Assembly (NCBI GenBank): GCA_012934845.2
Contig: WNNJ02000582.1
Span: forward strand, 95,726-159,725
DNA length: 64,000 nucleotides
From: Pomphorhynchus laevis
Taxonomy: Eukaryota > Acanthocephala > Palaeacanthocephala > Echinorhynchida > Pomphorhynchidae
Direction: 5' to 3'
Shown one piece after another: positions 53,826 to 64,000 of the stretch (position 1 is the stretch's first letter; the number at the start of each line of letters is the position of its first letter). Position numbers and translations under genes: made by a program. The notes under the pieces are model-generated. The model saw nothing but the letters and a program-made list of their open reading frames with translations, ran no database searches and was not told the origin of the DNA.

Positions 53826-56800
53826 GTGAATATTATTTTTTATCTCACAATGAATATTATTTATCTCAAAAACTTTTTTTAGATATTTTTTTAGGTATCT
53901 ATTGATATAATTTAATAATATCAAGAAAATTGTTTTAGCCAGTCATGAATTACCCAAGAATGTAATAGACCAATTGAACACAATTCATACAGATTCAAAT
54001 TATTATTGAGTAGATATAAGTCAATAAATTGATGTGATTGATTCTGCACAATTATTGTATGTTGTGCGTGCAATAAATTGGGGATCCGTGTTATTCCCAA
54101 AGACACTTTGAGAAAGGTTGTGGGTATAGTAAATGTTATGCAGGCTAAGGTGCATCCTTCCTGTGCGATATTAATTGAAGCAGAATGAGTTAAATAATGA
54201 TTCATTGCCAATTTCGACACATGCTCATATTCGATGATAAGATAATTTTAGTGCAAATTTGACACAAAAGTGCGCGGATTTTTTACAAGATCAGGTCTCA
54301 GAGAAAAATATATTCTTACTTGAGAAAATAATTGGCCTCTAATCGCAGAAAGATAAAATTCGCGAATTATCAAAGTATCTTTAAGATGCATCCTTCCTGT
54401 GTGATATTAATTAAGGCATAATGAGTTAAATATTTTGCTGGAGGAAATAAATATATTTACGGCATGTGGCAAAAGGTGAGGTCATTTTGAAATAAGTTGT
54501 CTTTCTTCAGTCATAAATCGAAAAGTTAACCTTTGGGAACTCATTTCTCCGATATAACAAAAGTAATAACGATAGGGAAGATGATATTTGAGAGATTTTA
54601 AGTATAGCAAACAATTTCAAATTCATTGATCAAGGAATGCAATGAAAGTTTCGAAGACTTTGAAAATCAAGAAATTACGTTAAAGCTAATTTTCGAACTT
54701 TATACTTTACTTATCTAAAGCACCAGAAAGGTTTCAAATATAATATATTGCACTATATGAAGATTATATACTTAAATCACAATTCACTAATAATGAAGTA
54801 AAGCGAGCGACATAATACATGTACCTCCGTGAAAATGCACGCCGATTGATTTCGTGTTTTCCATTATCTGTGAATCAACATTTTCCTACATTAGACAAAC
54901 CAATAATACTTTGAGGGCTCAAAAATAGATGAGCACCTTGTAGATCAATTAAATCCCAAAACATAAACTCAGAAATCAAATATTCCAATGATTGCTCAAC
55001 ACCGCTATCTTAGAGAAGTCATTAAGTGATTAAAAAAAGTAAGTGAACACTAATTTTTCGCATATTGGTTTTGTTAAAGTGTTTTACATTTTCATGCAAA
55101 AATAAATATTAGAAATATTCATTTTTTCTTTATAATTTTATAAATTTATAGGAAGGAAGAAACTGAATGAAAATAATTTATTCCAAAAATTCACAATAGT
55201 TCAATAGTTCATATTATTTTAAATAGTTGATAATGATCAATTATTGATAAGTAATTATTGGAGCTGAATCAAAGAAAAGAGGAAATTATTTTTGATATTA
55301 TATTTTTATATTAATTATATTTTAACTAGTTGATAATGATCAATTATTGACAAATAATTATTGGAGCTGAATCAAAGAAAATAGAAGAAATTATTTTTAA
55401 TATTTCGCTAGCTACTTCAGTTAGCATCTTCAGAAAATTACTAATTTTTAGATAATTTTCTGAAGATGCTTACAGAAGTTAACGAAATATAAAAAATAAT
55501 TTCATCTTTTCTTTGATCGAGCTCCGATTATAATAGTTCATGATATCATCTTTATAGAATTATAAAAGCCGTTTGTAAATTTTTGAATATGATAGCAGGA
55601 GGAGCTATCGACATATTGTGATTTTTTGGAATAAAACCTTTTCATCCACTTTATCCGTTTCTATAAATTTATAAAAGCGAAAATAAATGTAATTTTGTAA
55701 CAATTAACTAAAATAAACTATTGAAAGATTAAAATATATTCTTTTGAGGCAGTTTCGAAAAAGACACATGTGTGCCTTTTATGTGTGCCTTCGGAAAAGG
55801 CACATCTGATGAATCTGATATGTCTTTTGTGAATTGTCAGAGATAATAGCTCACTATTACTCAGAATTAAAGTACTGGTGATAATTTTAGAATCAATTGC
55901 AAATGCTGTTCAAATATGCAAGGGTTGTTCATCAAATGGTTGTGGGTCTGGCATTGTACGCATATGATCGGTTAGATAATATTACATACATTGAATGCTA
56001 TATTGCCAATTACAGATTTTAGAAAAACACCAGAGGTAACCCGAATCTAATAGGAAATTAATCGTAAAATTTAAAAAATAATTAATATTATTTAAGCAAT
56101 GACCAATGATAGCTCAATGAGCGACGAGCATCCTGATGACCATGTTGCCGATTTGAAACTAATGTTTAACGTATTATGTTTATAAACCTACGTTGCCGTT
56201 TGCTGTCATTTTAATATAAAAAATAAGAATAATATTTGTATTATTAGAAATAATATTCTTTTTATAAAACATTTGATTGTATATTTCTCTTGATTTATCT
56301 AATAATAACAATGCAGAATACACAGGAAGAGTAAAATTAAAACATTACATTTATAATAAATTATAATGAATTTGTATAAAAATAAAGAAATTATGAATGA
56401 TTATTAATTTAGTAGTCTAGTAGTCACAATTGAAATAAATCCAAAACTTTTGCAATCAATAAGTCACACTAACAGACAAGTTATATAATATGTATCAAAT
56501 ACAATTTATAAATGAAATATATCCTTAACATAGCAAGTAATACGCCGTATATTTCGGTTTGTGGTTTACACTAAAGTTATTACAATATTCTTATTATGTG
56601 AGTGTCACTATGAAATTGTTCTGCTTCTTCAAATTGTAACGACAATTTGCAGTTTCGTTTTCGCCTTGCAGATGTTGGAAAAATCGTGTATGTAACATTT
56701 TAGATGATAAAAACTAAGTGCTATAGTAGAGAACGAATCGCTCTTTTGTACCTAATTTACTAAAATATTACGCAACAAGCAAGCATTTTTTGAATTTTGA

Positions 56801-57298
56801 AATTATATTCTTAAATTCATGAAGCTTTGAGATTATTTTCAGGCGACACACGAATAAATGAATGTAATTTAAGGTCGACATTGACAATATAATTTAATAT
56901 TTGATGAAATAATAGATAAGCTTTTAAATTTGATGTAATTATAAGACAAACTTGTTTTCGAACAAGAATCAATCACAGCAATATAACAATATACTAATTA
57001 ACAATTAGATATTTGTAATGATAATAAGAACCTATTACTAAGATTTGATATATCGTTGTCTTACAAAGCATCTCAATTTGTGTTAACGCCTTAAACACTA
57101 ACAGCAAATTTCGATGAAAATATTTCAATGTACCAATAATTAGTGATAAAACTTATATATATATGAATAAAAAAGGTTCAATTTTTGTTAGAAGAATTAG
57201 TTCATCTGCTTAAGAGATATTATAACGTTATCATCATAAATTTTCTACATTTTTTAAGTTAATAAAATTGTGCAGTCATTATTACAATTAAAATTTTT
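53826..57298. other. Non-coding stretch with local repeats
   Basis: No gene recognised. A 48-bp direct repeat (TGCATCCTTCCTGTG, then GATATTAATT and AATGAGTTAAATA) lies at 54151-54196 and 54387-54433. A 60-bp direct repeat (GATAATGATCAATTATTGA, then AATTATTGGAGCTGAATC) lies at about 55228-55287 and 55332-55388. The second copy also forms one arm of an inverted repeat ending near 55545. Confidence 0.6.
55363..55545. repeat. Fold-back repeat
   Basis: The arm GGAGCTGAATCAAAGAAAA, then GAAATTATTTTTAATATTTC and AGCATCTTCAGAAAATTA, is followed by its complement (TAATTTTCTGAAGATGCT, then GAAATATAAAAAATAATTTC and TTTTCTTTGATCGAGCTCC). Arm length is about 80 bp with a short loop. It is a MITE-like or fold-back element without coding capacity. 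Confidence 0.65.
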
Positions 57299-58670
57299 GA
57301 TGACAATGCACGTAGATTTAAACCTATATATAGGGCAACAACAGCACGCTACATTTCGGTACTAGTTCAATCAGCTACTGATCCAATATCTACGTTTCAC
57401 GTTCTGGTCCTTTTTATGTTGACTAAAGATCACTTGACTCGTCTGCTTTATTGGCATTTAGATTTAATAAAACACTTTTTCGTCTTAAATTTTGCAAATC
57501 TAATTGAAATCATTTCTGATTTCAAATTAAATCAGCATTGGTAGGGGAAGGTGCTATCTCCAATTTGAAAATCTACTTATTTTTGCTATTAATTGCAATT
57601 TTCAAACTAGTTATCTATAGTTTGTTTCCTAATTTTAAGGTGATATGCATGTGCAGTCATATTGTTACTATTGAAATTTTGATGACTATTTTTTATTCTG
57701 CAAACTACTTTAATCCTATCTATAGGCCAACAGCAGTACACTACATTTCAGTATTGGTGGGCCTCATCAGCTACTGATACGATACCTACGTTTCAAGTTT
57801 CAGACCTTTTAATGTGTGCTGATAATCCCTTGACTCGACTTGACTCGTTTTGACTCGTACGCAGATTTAATTAAAAATCAGAAATGATTTCAATTATATT
57901 TGCCGAATGTAAGACGAAAGTATTTCATTAAATCTAATTGCCAATAAAAGCAGATGAGTCGAGTGATAGTCAGTCAACATTAAAAGGACCGAAACGTGAA
58001 ACTTAGGTATTGGATCAGTAGCTGATGAGTACAACCAATACTGAAATGTAACATACTGAGGTTAACTTATAGATAAGATTAAAGTAGAGTGCAGAATAAA
58101 AATAGTCATCAAAATTTCAATAGTAAATATGACTGCACAGGTATATCAACTTAAAATTAGGAAACAAACTATAGATGACTAGTTTGATAATAGTAATTCA
58201 TTTCAAATATAGGAAGGTTTTCAAATTAAAGGTAGATCCTTCCCCTACCGACGCTGATTTAATTTGAAATCAGAAATGATTTCAATTAATTTTGAAAGAT
58301 AGTCCAGAATGTCGGTCCACATTATTGTTGAAAGAAGAAAAGGCATCCGCCGACAGGACATTGTTGTTTAAACCAACATTTCGGGTTCCAAGCGAAACTA
58401 TTTTCAAAGTAATTGTAGAAACTTATAATAACCAAGAAAATTTTTAACGTCAAAAAATTGTCTTGGCTATAATAAATTCTTAAAATTACCTTGAAAATGG
58501 TTTCGCTTGGAAACCGAAATATTGGTTTTAAGAACAATGTTCTGTCGGCGGATGCCTTTTCTTCTTTCAACAAGATTTCAATTAAATTTGCAAGATTTAA
58601 TTTAGCGGATAGATACGATTAAAGTAGCGTGCAGAATGAAATAGTCGTCAAAATTTCAATAAATTTTTTT
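57299..58670. repeat. Compound fold-back element cluster
   Basis: A large inverted repeat spans 57502-58287: outer arms AATTGAAATCATTTCTG / CAGAAATGATTTCAATT, inner arms with CCTACCGACGC or its complement, TCAAAATTTCAATAGTAA and CCGAAACGTGAAACTT. Half-copies of the same family flank it at 57299-57500 and 58575-58670. All contain TATAGGCCAACAGCAGTAC-type or GCTACTGAT words, which are also in the repeat at 30183-30372. There is no transposase. It is best described as a non-autonomous fold-back family. Confidence 0.7.
58325..58573. repeat. 249-bp hairpin element within the fold-back cluster
   Basis: Outer ends TTGTTGAAAG and CTTTCAACAA. The arms are about 95 bp and run through AAGGCATCCGCCGACAG, CATTTCGGGTTCCAAGCG and ATTTTCAAAGTAATT with their complements, around a loop of about 60 bp. 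The arms are about 90 percent complementary. It separates two pieces of the surrounding repeat, so it probably inserted into it. Confidence 0.78.
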
Positions 58671-58673
58671 ATT

Positions 58674-59519
58674 ATATTTAAGATAATATGAATTAAAACA
58701 ATTTACATTCCAGTAGAAGAGTATATATCGACTGCTAAAGAAATACATATCTTTCTAATTATGAAATAGATCTGAAATTTATTTACATCAACATTTTATT
58801 TATATAAAAAATTGACCTACGGCAAAAACATATTGAGTCAGGATAAAGACGCCATACACACATAAAATAGTAGATACCTTTGCTTGTAATTGCAATTGAA
58901 AATATACATTATTAAAATTGGACGAAAAGCAAATATGTTTGGTAAGAACTATCGAATTAGGAATATTCATGAAAAAGCAGTTGATTTAATCATTATAAAC
59001 TGAGTGAGATTAAGATGAACTTAAACGTGACCGTAAACTCTATTATTCTATTTGCTTATGAATAATAATAGCAATCAAGAAGTAACAAGTTAGCGTGAAA
59101 AATATAAATTCTTACTTTAATCCAAAGTTCAATGTTTCAGGTTTGGTTGTTGTCGTAATGATATCAAAAGAAAAATAAATTTCCCTGATAAATTATTTTA
59201 AGGGTGTGATCCTTATTATTCAACAAGCGATTGAAAATCAATTATCCGTGGTGATCGATTTTCATCTTCTTGATTTTAATCAATATATCTTGATTTAAAT
59301 CAATATATACAAAAACATTAAAAGAAAACATTTAAATTTCAATATATATATTATTATTAATGTTTCAACATTAAATTTTTTAATGTTCTTTAATATTCGT
59401 TTGAATGTAATATAATGTGATGTAATATAATGTCATGTAAAATAATACAATATAATGTTTTTTAATATTCTTTTTAAACATTAATCTGGCGAGTTGCTAG
59501 ATTTGAGAGAGCTACTTTT
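58674..59519. other. Non-coding AT-rich stretch
   Basis: Nothing recognised. A run of ATAATGT-type words with TAATATAATGT repeats lies near 59400-59460. Confidence 0.45.
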
Positions 59520-59539
59520 TTACCGGACATATTTACCGC

Positions 59540-59768
59540 AAATGATGGAATTGGAGTGAACGCAGACACAGTGTTGATGCGGATTGCGAAACTTCAAGCG
59601 GGTTCCACTCAAACTCCTTACAGCGAGTGCATTCGTTATTTAAGCTGTAAAGTGGCATTCTCATTGGTAAAATTATCGTCCATGTGTGCAAGGGCCGCTC
59701 GTTTAACGCAGAGACACCCTGTTTTCCAAACCGGATCTTCTAGTCTTGAAGATCAAGGAAATCCCTGA
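59540..59768 (+). other. Coding-like relic, unidentified
   Basis: A frame of 70 codons from 59556 reads NADTVLMRIAKLQAGS, TPYSECIRYLSCKVAF and SLVKLSSMCARAARL. Its base composition is richer in G/C than the surroundings. It resembles C-terminal segments of uncharacterised mobile-element proteins, with a conserved Tyr-Ile-Arg-x-x-Ile/Val-x-Phe-x-Leu pattern, but I cannot name the family. It could be the tail of a dead element. Confidence 0.35.
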
Positions 59769-59959
59769 GTTTCACGTGTTATACTTATTATTTGTACCTG
59801 AAAAGTAAATTACTTATTTACTTATTTGTACTTGAAAAGTAAATTTCGGACCCATTCGAGGGTAACCATTACAATGTTATTTGTGTTCAATTAATTGTTA
59901 TATAAAAAATTATAAAAAATAATGTTTCAACAGCACATAAAAGCATGGCTTAATTGGCT

Positions 59960-60240
59960 GGTTCACTGCAGAAAAAAAGAAAATAATAAAAGTATCACAA
60001 ATACGGAAAAGCAGCTTTCCCCATTGCATCCTCCATCCGTAATTTCTTTTTGAATTCGTCGATATTGCTATTGCACATTGTTGACTCTCCAAGCCTATTC
60101 CACAGAGATAAAACTCGCCGATCAAGTTGGACAGCTCGTGATTTTCTTATCCTTTCACGTCGCAGGGTTAAACCATGGCCTCGGAGGATATTGGATGAGC
60201 GCAAATGAAGGCAATCTCGAAGTGGATAATCCGATTCATT
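59960..60240 (-). mobile_element. LINE 3' fragment (family E/F C-terminus)
   Basis: The minus-strand frame 59995-60204 reads RERIRKSRAVQLDRRVLSLW, NRLGESTMCNSNIDEFKKK. It is the typical CR1/Jockey ORF2 C-terminus and parallels QRIVRSKAVQFNQRVVNPWN of the element at 46930-47620. The RT is absent. Confidence 0.62.
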
Positions 60241-60477
60241 AAGAATATAATGAATAAATAATATTATATATGATAATGCATTCGCTTGATAATCATTACA
60301 TATATTATAAAAGAAAAATAAATCCGATTTGAAAGATAAAAAAATTAAACGAATTTCGGTGAATCACATCTTAGTCAGTAAACACTTGATAGTGCTGCGA
60401 AATCCCCTTGTGTGATCAAGCAACATTGACAAATAATTGAAAGAGTTCATCAAAGGATCACCATAACTTTTCAAATC

Positions 60478-60740
60478 CCAACCTTTCTCAACCTTCCTTT
60501 TCTTGATAATTCTCGTCCTGCTTACTGTTCTTTGCGTTCCCATAATTCCCTTTTTTTACATGTCCTAACTACTCTACCTCCTTTGTCTTCCGCTTTTTCC
60601 TTGTGGCTGCTCCTCTCTCGTGGTAATATCTACCAATTCATATACGCCAATCAATCTCCGTGCCGTGCTTCTAACGCCTAATCCGATATCATTTAAACAA
60701 TTTAACTAATTTATCTGCTTGCCTTTTGCTAGTTACAACA
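60478..60740 (+). mobile_element. LINE family B fragment B4
   Basis: Plus-strand nucleotide match to the last part of B1 ORF2 (5590-5815): CTTTCTCAACCTTCCTTTTC, then GATAATTCTCGTCCTG and CATATACGCCA. The match ends at ATTTATCTGCTTG, where family A copy A6 begins in the opposite orientation. No open frame. Confidence 0.7.
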
Positions 60741-62715
60741 ACGATTTTATTAAATACATCAATGACCTATAAGTAGCATGCAAGAAAAAAAACAGACAGT
60801 CATATCATAGTCAGAAAAAACGGCAGCACAATTTCGGTCTTCAACAATTCATGTCTTCTACTTTCTCTTCTATGGCCTCAAATCCACGGGGATCTGAGCC
60901 CACCAACCGATCCAACACGCCGCCTTTCGACTGAACCACCCGGGGTCTTTCACCCCCCCCCCGAAGAATCCAATCGAGACGGATAAATGCAGCAGAAAAG
61001 TCAAGGAAAATAGCCACAACTAGGCGATGGCTATTTTCCCGACAAAACTGCTCCACCTCACCTACTGCTGAATGGACCGAGCGACCTTTGACGAACCCAT
61101 GAAAACCTGGAGGGATCAAATTACGCCTACTTAAATGGTCGCGGATTTTACGCGCAAGCGCTTTTTCGTAAATTGACACGAGGGCATTTTGAATCGAAAT
61201 AGGTCGCAGATCTTTAGGGCATGAGCAGGATTTTTTCTTAGGAATAAAAACACGCTTACTAATATTGATGCCTGCTACATCGGATGGGGATGCTAAAAGC
61301 ATTGTGACGGCCACCTCTCTTCTCTGATCAGCTGTCAAAAGCTGACAGACCCGAGAAGAAAGTGGAGCGATGGATTTGGAGGTGCCCGGGAGTCGACCCC
61401 AGGAGTTAAGGATATCCGTTACAGATAGATCCCTACTCCTGAAGTTACACCAAGGCGAGATTGGTTGAGGTGATTGAGTGGCTCAATAGTTGTGTAGGGC
61501 TAGTGACTCCTCTAAAACTTTATCAAGGCCTACATTCCCTATCCAACCCAATGCTCTATCCTTCCAGCAAACAAACTTCTTGAAAATCTTCCAAAAGGAA
61601 GACTGAGAAGGACTAAGGCGAGCAATACTCGTCCTATCCTTACTCAGCTGGAACCTATATCTAGTGCTCCAGTATTCATTCGAGAGAGCCTGTCTGGCGG
61701 AAACAGAGAGATTAGGGAGGTTCAGCAATTTCGCTAGGACCTTGAGTTTCGTCGGAGTGGGATTGTATATAGGACTTTTATAAGTAGTCGATAAAATCGC
61801 GTTAGCTTGCGAAAAGAGGTAGGTATTAAATTCGGTCATACTCTCATTTCCTATTCTGGGAAAGAGTTGGATAGCCGCTTGAAAGAAAGCCACTCTGATC
61901 GGATCAAAGTGAAACCTCCTTCGAAGCAACGTATCTTCCTCAATTCTCCAACGAATTAGGTCATGAGAGGTGGACAATTGCTAGCGCGATTGCTCTGTGC
62001 AGAGGGGCTTTAACAACCACCTCGAGTGAAGCAGTAAAATATCGAGGACTGAATTTGTTGATATGCAATGAAAGGTAGGGGAAGGTGGTTTGTGAATAAG
62101 ATAACCGTTCCTAGCTCTGCGAAGTGCTGCATTGATCCAACGACCAGTTCTGTCGTTGAAATCTCCAAGTATCATGTCGTAGCCGCTGTCGATAATACTA
62201 TCCAGGGTGATACGGTTTTTGTGTATCTCCCAAGGACGGATGTAGACATTGGCAAGACTGAGGCGTTTACCGTTCTTACAGAGTGAAACTACTAAACAAG
62301 ACATGGCTGGATAGAATAGTTTAAAAGGAGGGAGGACCTTAAAGAGCACTTAATTAAGGTCAAGAGTCCTTGAGATGAAGAGGAGTGAGGAGGGGTTATG
62401 TACGGAGTATAGTGGGAACAAATGTGCTTTGGGATAAATCGAGTAATGTCCTGGGGTAGACGGATAGACCGCGTCTCCTGGAGGACTATAACATCTGCAT
62501 CTCTACCGGATAGAAGTCTAAGGGCAGAAGCACCTCCCGAATTCCACTGAAGGATATTCAGTGAAAAAGGTTCACGAGTACTCTGCATTGCATCAGATTA
62601 GCTGGCTGGGATTGCCTTGACCTAGACGGAGCTAGGGGCGGAAATGTCGCCCTTTCCACCACAAGCCCCTACTAGGGAAGACACTTGCCCACGGGCATTA
62701 TCTGTATTTCTTATA
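60741..62715 (-). mobile_element. LINE family A copy A6 with internal RT deletion
   Basis: Minus-strand element starting in the ORF1/ORF2 linker (about 62715, equivalent to about 9810 of A3), with the ORF2 start at 62588, and ending in TTTAATAAAATC at 60741. The endonuclease and RT fingers are present, but the RT from motif A to near the C-terminus is deleted. Its closest relative here is A5. Confidence 0.85.
60841..62588 (-). pseudogene. A6 ORF2 with deleted RT core
   Basis: The start at 62588 (MQSTREPFSLNILQWNSGGA) matches A3 at 10007. Endonuclease: DADVIVLQET, a frameshift near 62300, then LSLANVYIRPWE and YDMILGDFNDRTGRW (62349-61981). A stop separates the linker frame (61977-61483, STSHDLIRWRIEEDTLLRRR). 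The last frame (61338-60841) reads HGFVKGRSVHSAVGEVEQF, then VAIFLDFSAAF joined directly to IRLDWILRG. Everything from just after motif A through GVPQGS, YADD and the thumb is missing, about 750 bp compared with A5. Confidence 0.83.
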
Positions 62716-63307
62716 ATCGCTGAGTGTCAATGTATGCTTAAATGCATCACGGAAAATGCGGTTTCAGAAATTCATTACAATGAAGGTTTCATATACTGAA
62801 GAATGTCTAAAGGTACTGGAAGGTTAGCATAGTCAGTAAAGTGTAGACCCATCGATCAAAAGAACCTGAAAGTGCAAATAGGTTCGAATCTTAAAGTGCA
62901 AATAGGGTTCAAAATAAATGGAACTAAGATTTAGAAAAACAACGACGGTAATAAACCTCTTAATGAGTCTGCATGTATAATTGCAAGATGTTAGCATACG
63001 AAGCAATGCCGATATGAACGATAAAAATTGACATGATGTGAGTTAAAGTATGCATATAGTACGGATTTTTACAATAATTGTTTTTATTTTATGGGATACA
63101 TGGCACTTTTGCTTTTTTACTTTATAAATTGATAATTCTACACTAAATCACAATCAATATGAACATATTCTGGAAATAATCACAGATGCTTATCACATAA
63201 ATAAGATGTAAAATATTTGCTGTAAATTTAATGATCTATTTGATTAGTTGCGCAAATGCGGCTACTAATTAAAAAAGCAGAAAGTTGATGATGACGATTA
63301 ATAGACA
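62716..63307. other. Non-coding stretch
   Basis: AT-rich; nothing recognised. Confidence 0.45.
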
Positions 63308-63410
63308 TAACACAGTAAACTTATGTTTACTGTGTTATATATGTGTTTACTGTGTTATATATGTGTTTACTGTGTTATATATATAAACTTATGTTTACTG
63401 TGTTATATTG
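63308..63410. repeat. 20-bp minisatellite with palindrome
   Basis: TGTTTACTGTGTTATATATG is repeated about three to four times with a 20-bp period (63324-63385), plus one more TGTTTACTGTGTTATAT near 63392. The first copy is part of a perfect palindrome: ATAACACAGTAAAC (63308-63321) and GTTTACTGTGTTAT (63326-63339). Confidence 0.75.
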
Positions 63411-64000
63411 AACGCAGACTTGAGGACAAATATATGCAAAAATTAGATTCTTCGTAGACGTATTGATCCAATATAGAATATAATCGTAAGCATTGCTGTA
63501 GACAGTTACAATTCTAAATTCGCGTTTAAATTTGACTATATACATTTTAAGTACAGCGTACATACATGCTGTAAATGACACAATAACTAAACAGATAATA
63601 AAATGACGTTAGCGTCATAATAAAGTTGTTTATTTTGTTCATGTTATAATCACATAATAATTCACTCTACCTATAAAATAATAGCGCAATAATTTCGAAA
63701 CGTTTTTATAATATGAGTGAAACTAGAATTTACAAACGCTACTGCTCTCCATTCTTTGATATAACGATTTTTAATGCAACACGTTTATTCACAAACGATA
63801 TATATACTAAAAAAAGTTTGAGATATTAATATACACAATATACTGACGAAGTCCCTATAAAGGACAAAACGCTTAAATAAATTATAAGTGTCTTTGCATG
63901 TTTTCTACATTTCATTAAAGTATATATATGTTGAAATTAAAATTATTTATTTCAACTATATGATCGCATCTGTTACAGATCCCAGATCGAAGCTTAATCA
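63411..64000. other. Non-coding AT-rich end of window
   Basis: No gene recognised. The short minus-strand frame at 63375-63581 has no known features. Confidence 0.4.

Overview
This is an AT-rich stretch of animal nuclear DNA, almost certainly from an invertebrate. It holds one clear host gene, a continuous CDK9 (P-TEFb kinase) reading frame at 30936-33110 on the minus strand, set in dense, mostly decayed transposable elements. Homopolymeric Asn/His/Ser tracts in the kinase tails, several LINE clades, Penelope-like pieces, a Merlin DNA transposon and a Ty3/gypsy fossil all fit a metazoan. The exact taxon cannot be read from the sequence.

Layout. 1-14350: four same-strand, head-to-tail copies (A1-A4) of one APE-type LINE, called family A here (zinc-knuckle ORF1, YADD reverse transcriptase). 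A2 is split by a CR1/L2-type LINE (family B, copy B1). 15612-16202: a tandem array of 258-bp units carrying the two halves of a hammerhead-like core, flanked by a 13-bp direct repeat. 16340-21470: CR1/L2 pieces around a Penelope-like relic, in which two GIY-YIG fragments in inverted orientation flank tandem repeats. 21600-23740: relic of a reverse transcriptase with an LHKNP motif. 23890-25440: RTE-like LINE. 27683-29955: family A copy A5. 30183-30372: fold-back repeat. 30936-33110: CDK9. 33590-34100: three degenerate hammerhead-ribozyme-like repeats just upstream of CDK9. 36053-39790: Ty3/gypsy fossil. 40335-43350: B3, with internal deletions. 46930-47620: LINE tail. 48515-49703: Merlin-type DNA transposon. 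49704-53825: near full-length CR1-like LINE with a PHD-like ORF1. 57299-58670: fold-back elements. 59520-62715: LINE fragments, including A6, which lacks the RT catalytic core.

The genes do not form a pathway. The autonomous LINEs are the likely source of reverse transcriptase for the non-autonomous repeats. The most unusual material is the recurrence of hammerhead-like motifs at three places (15.6, 19.3 and 33.6 kb), two of them in tandem arrays resembling retrozymes or Penelope pseudo-LTRs. All calls come from reading the sequence and its translations; no searches were run, and family-level names are inferences from motifs.
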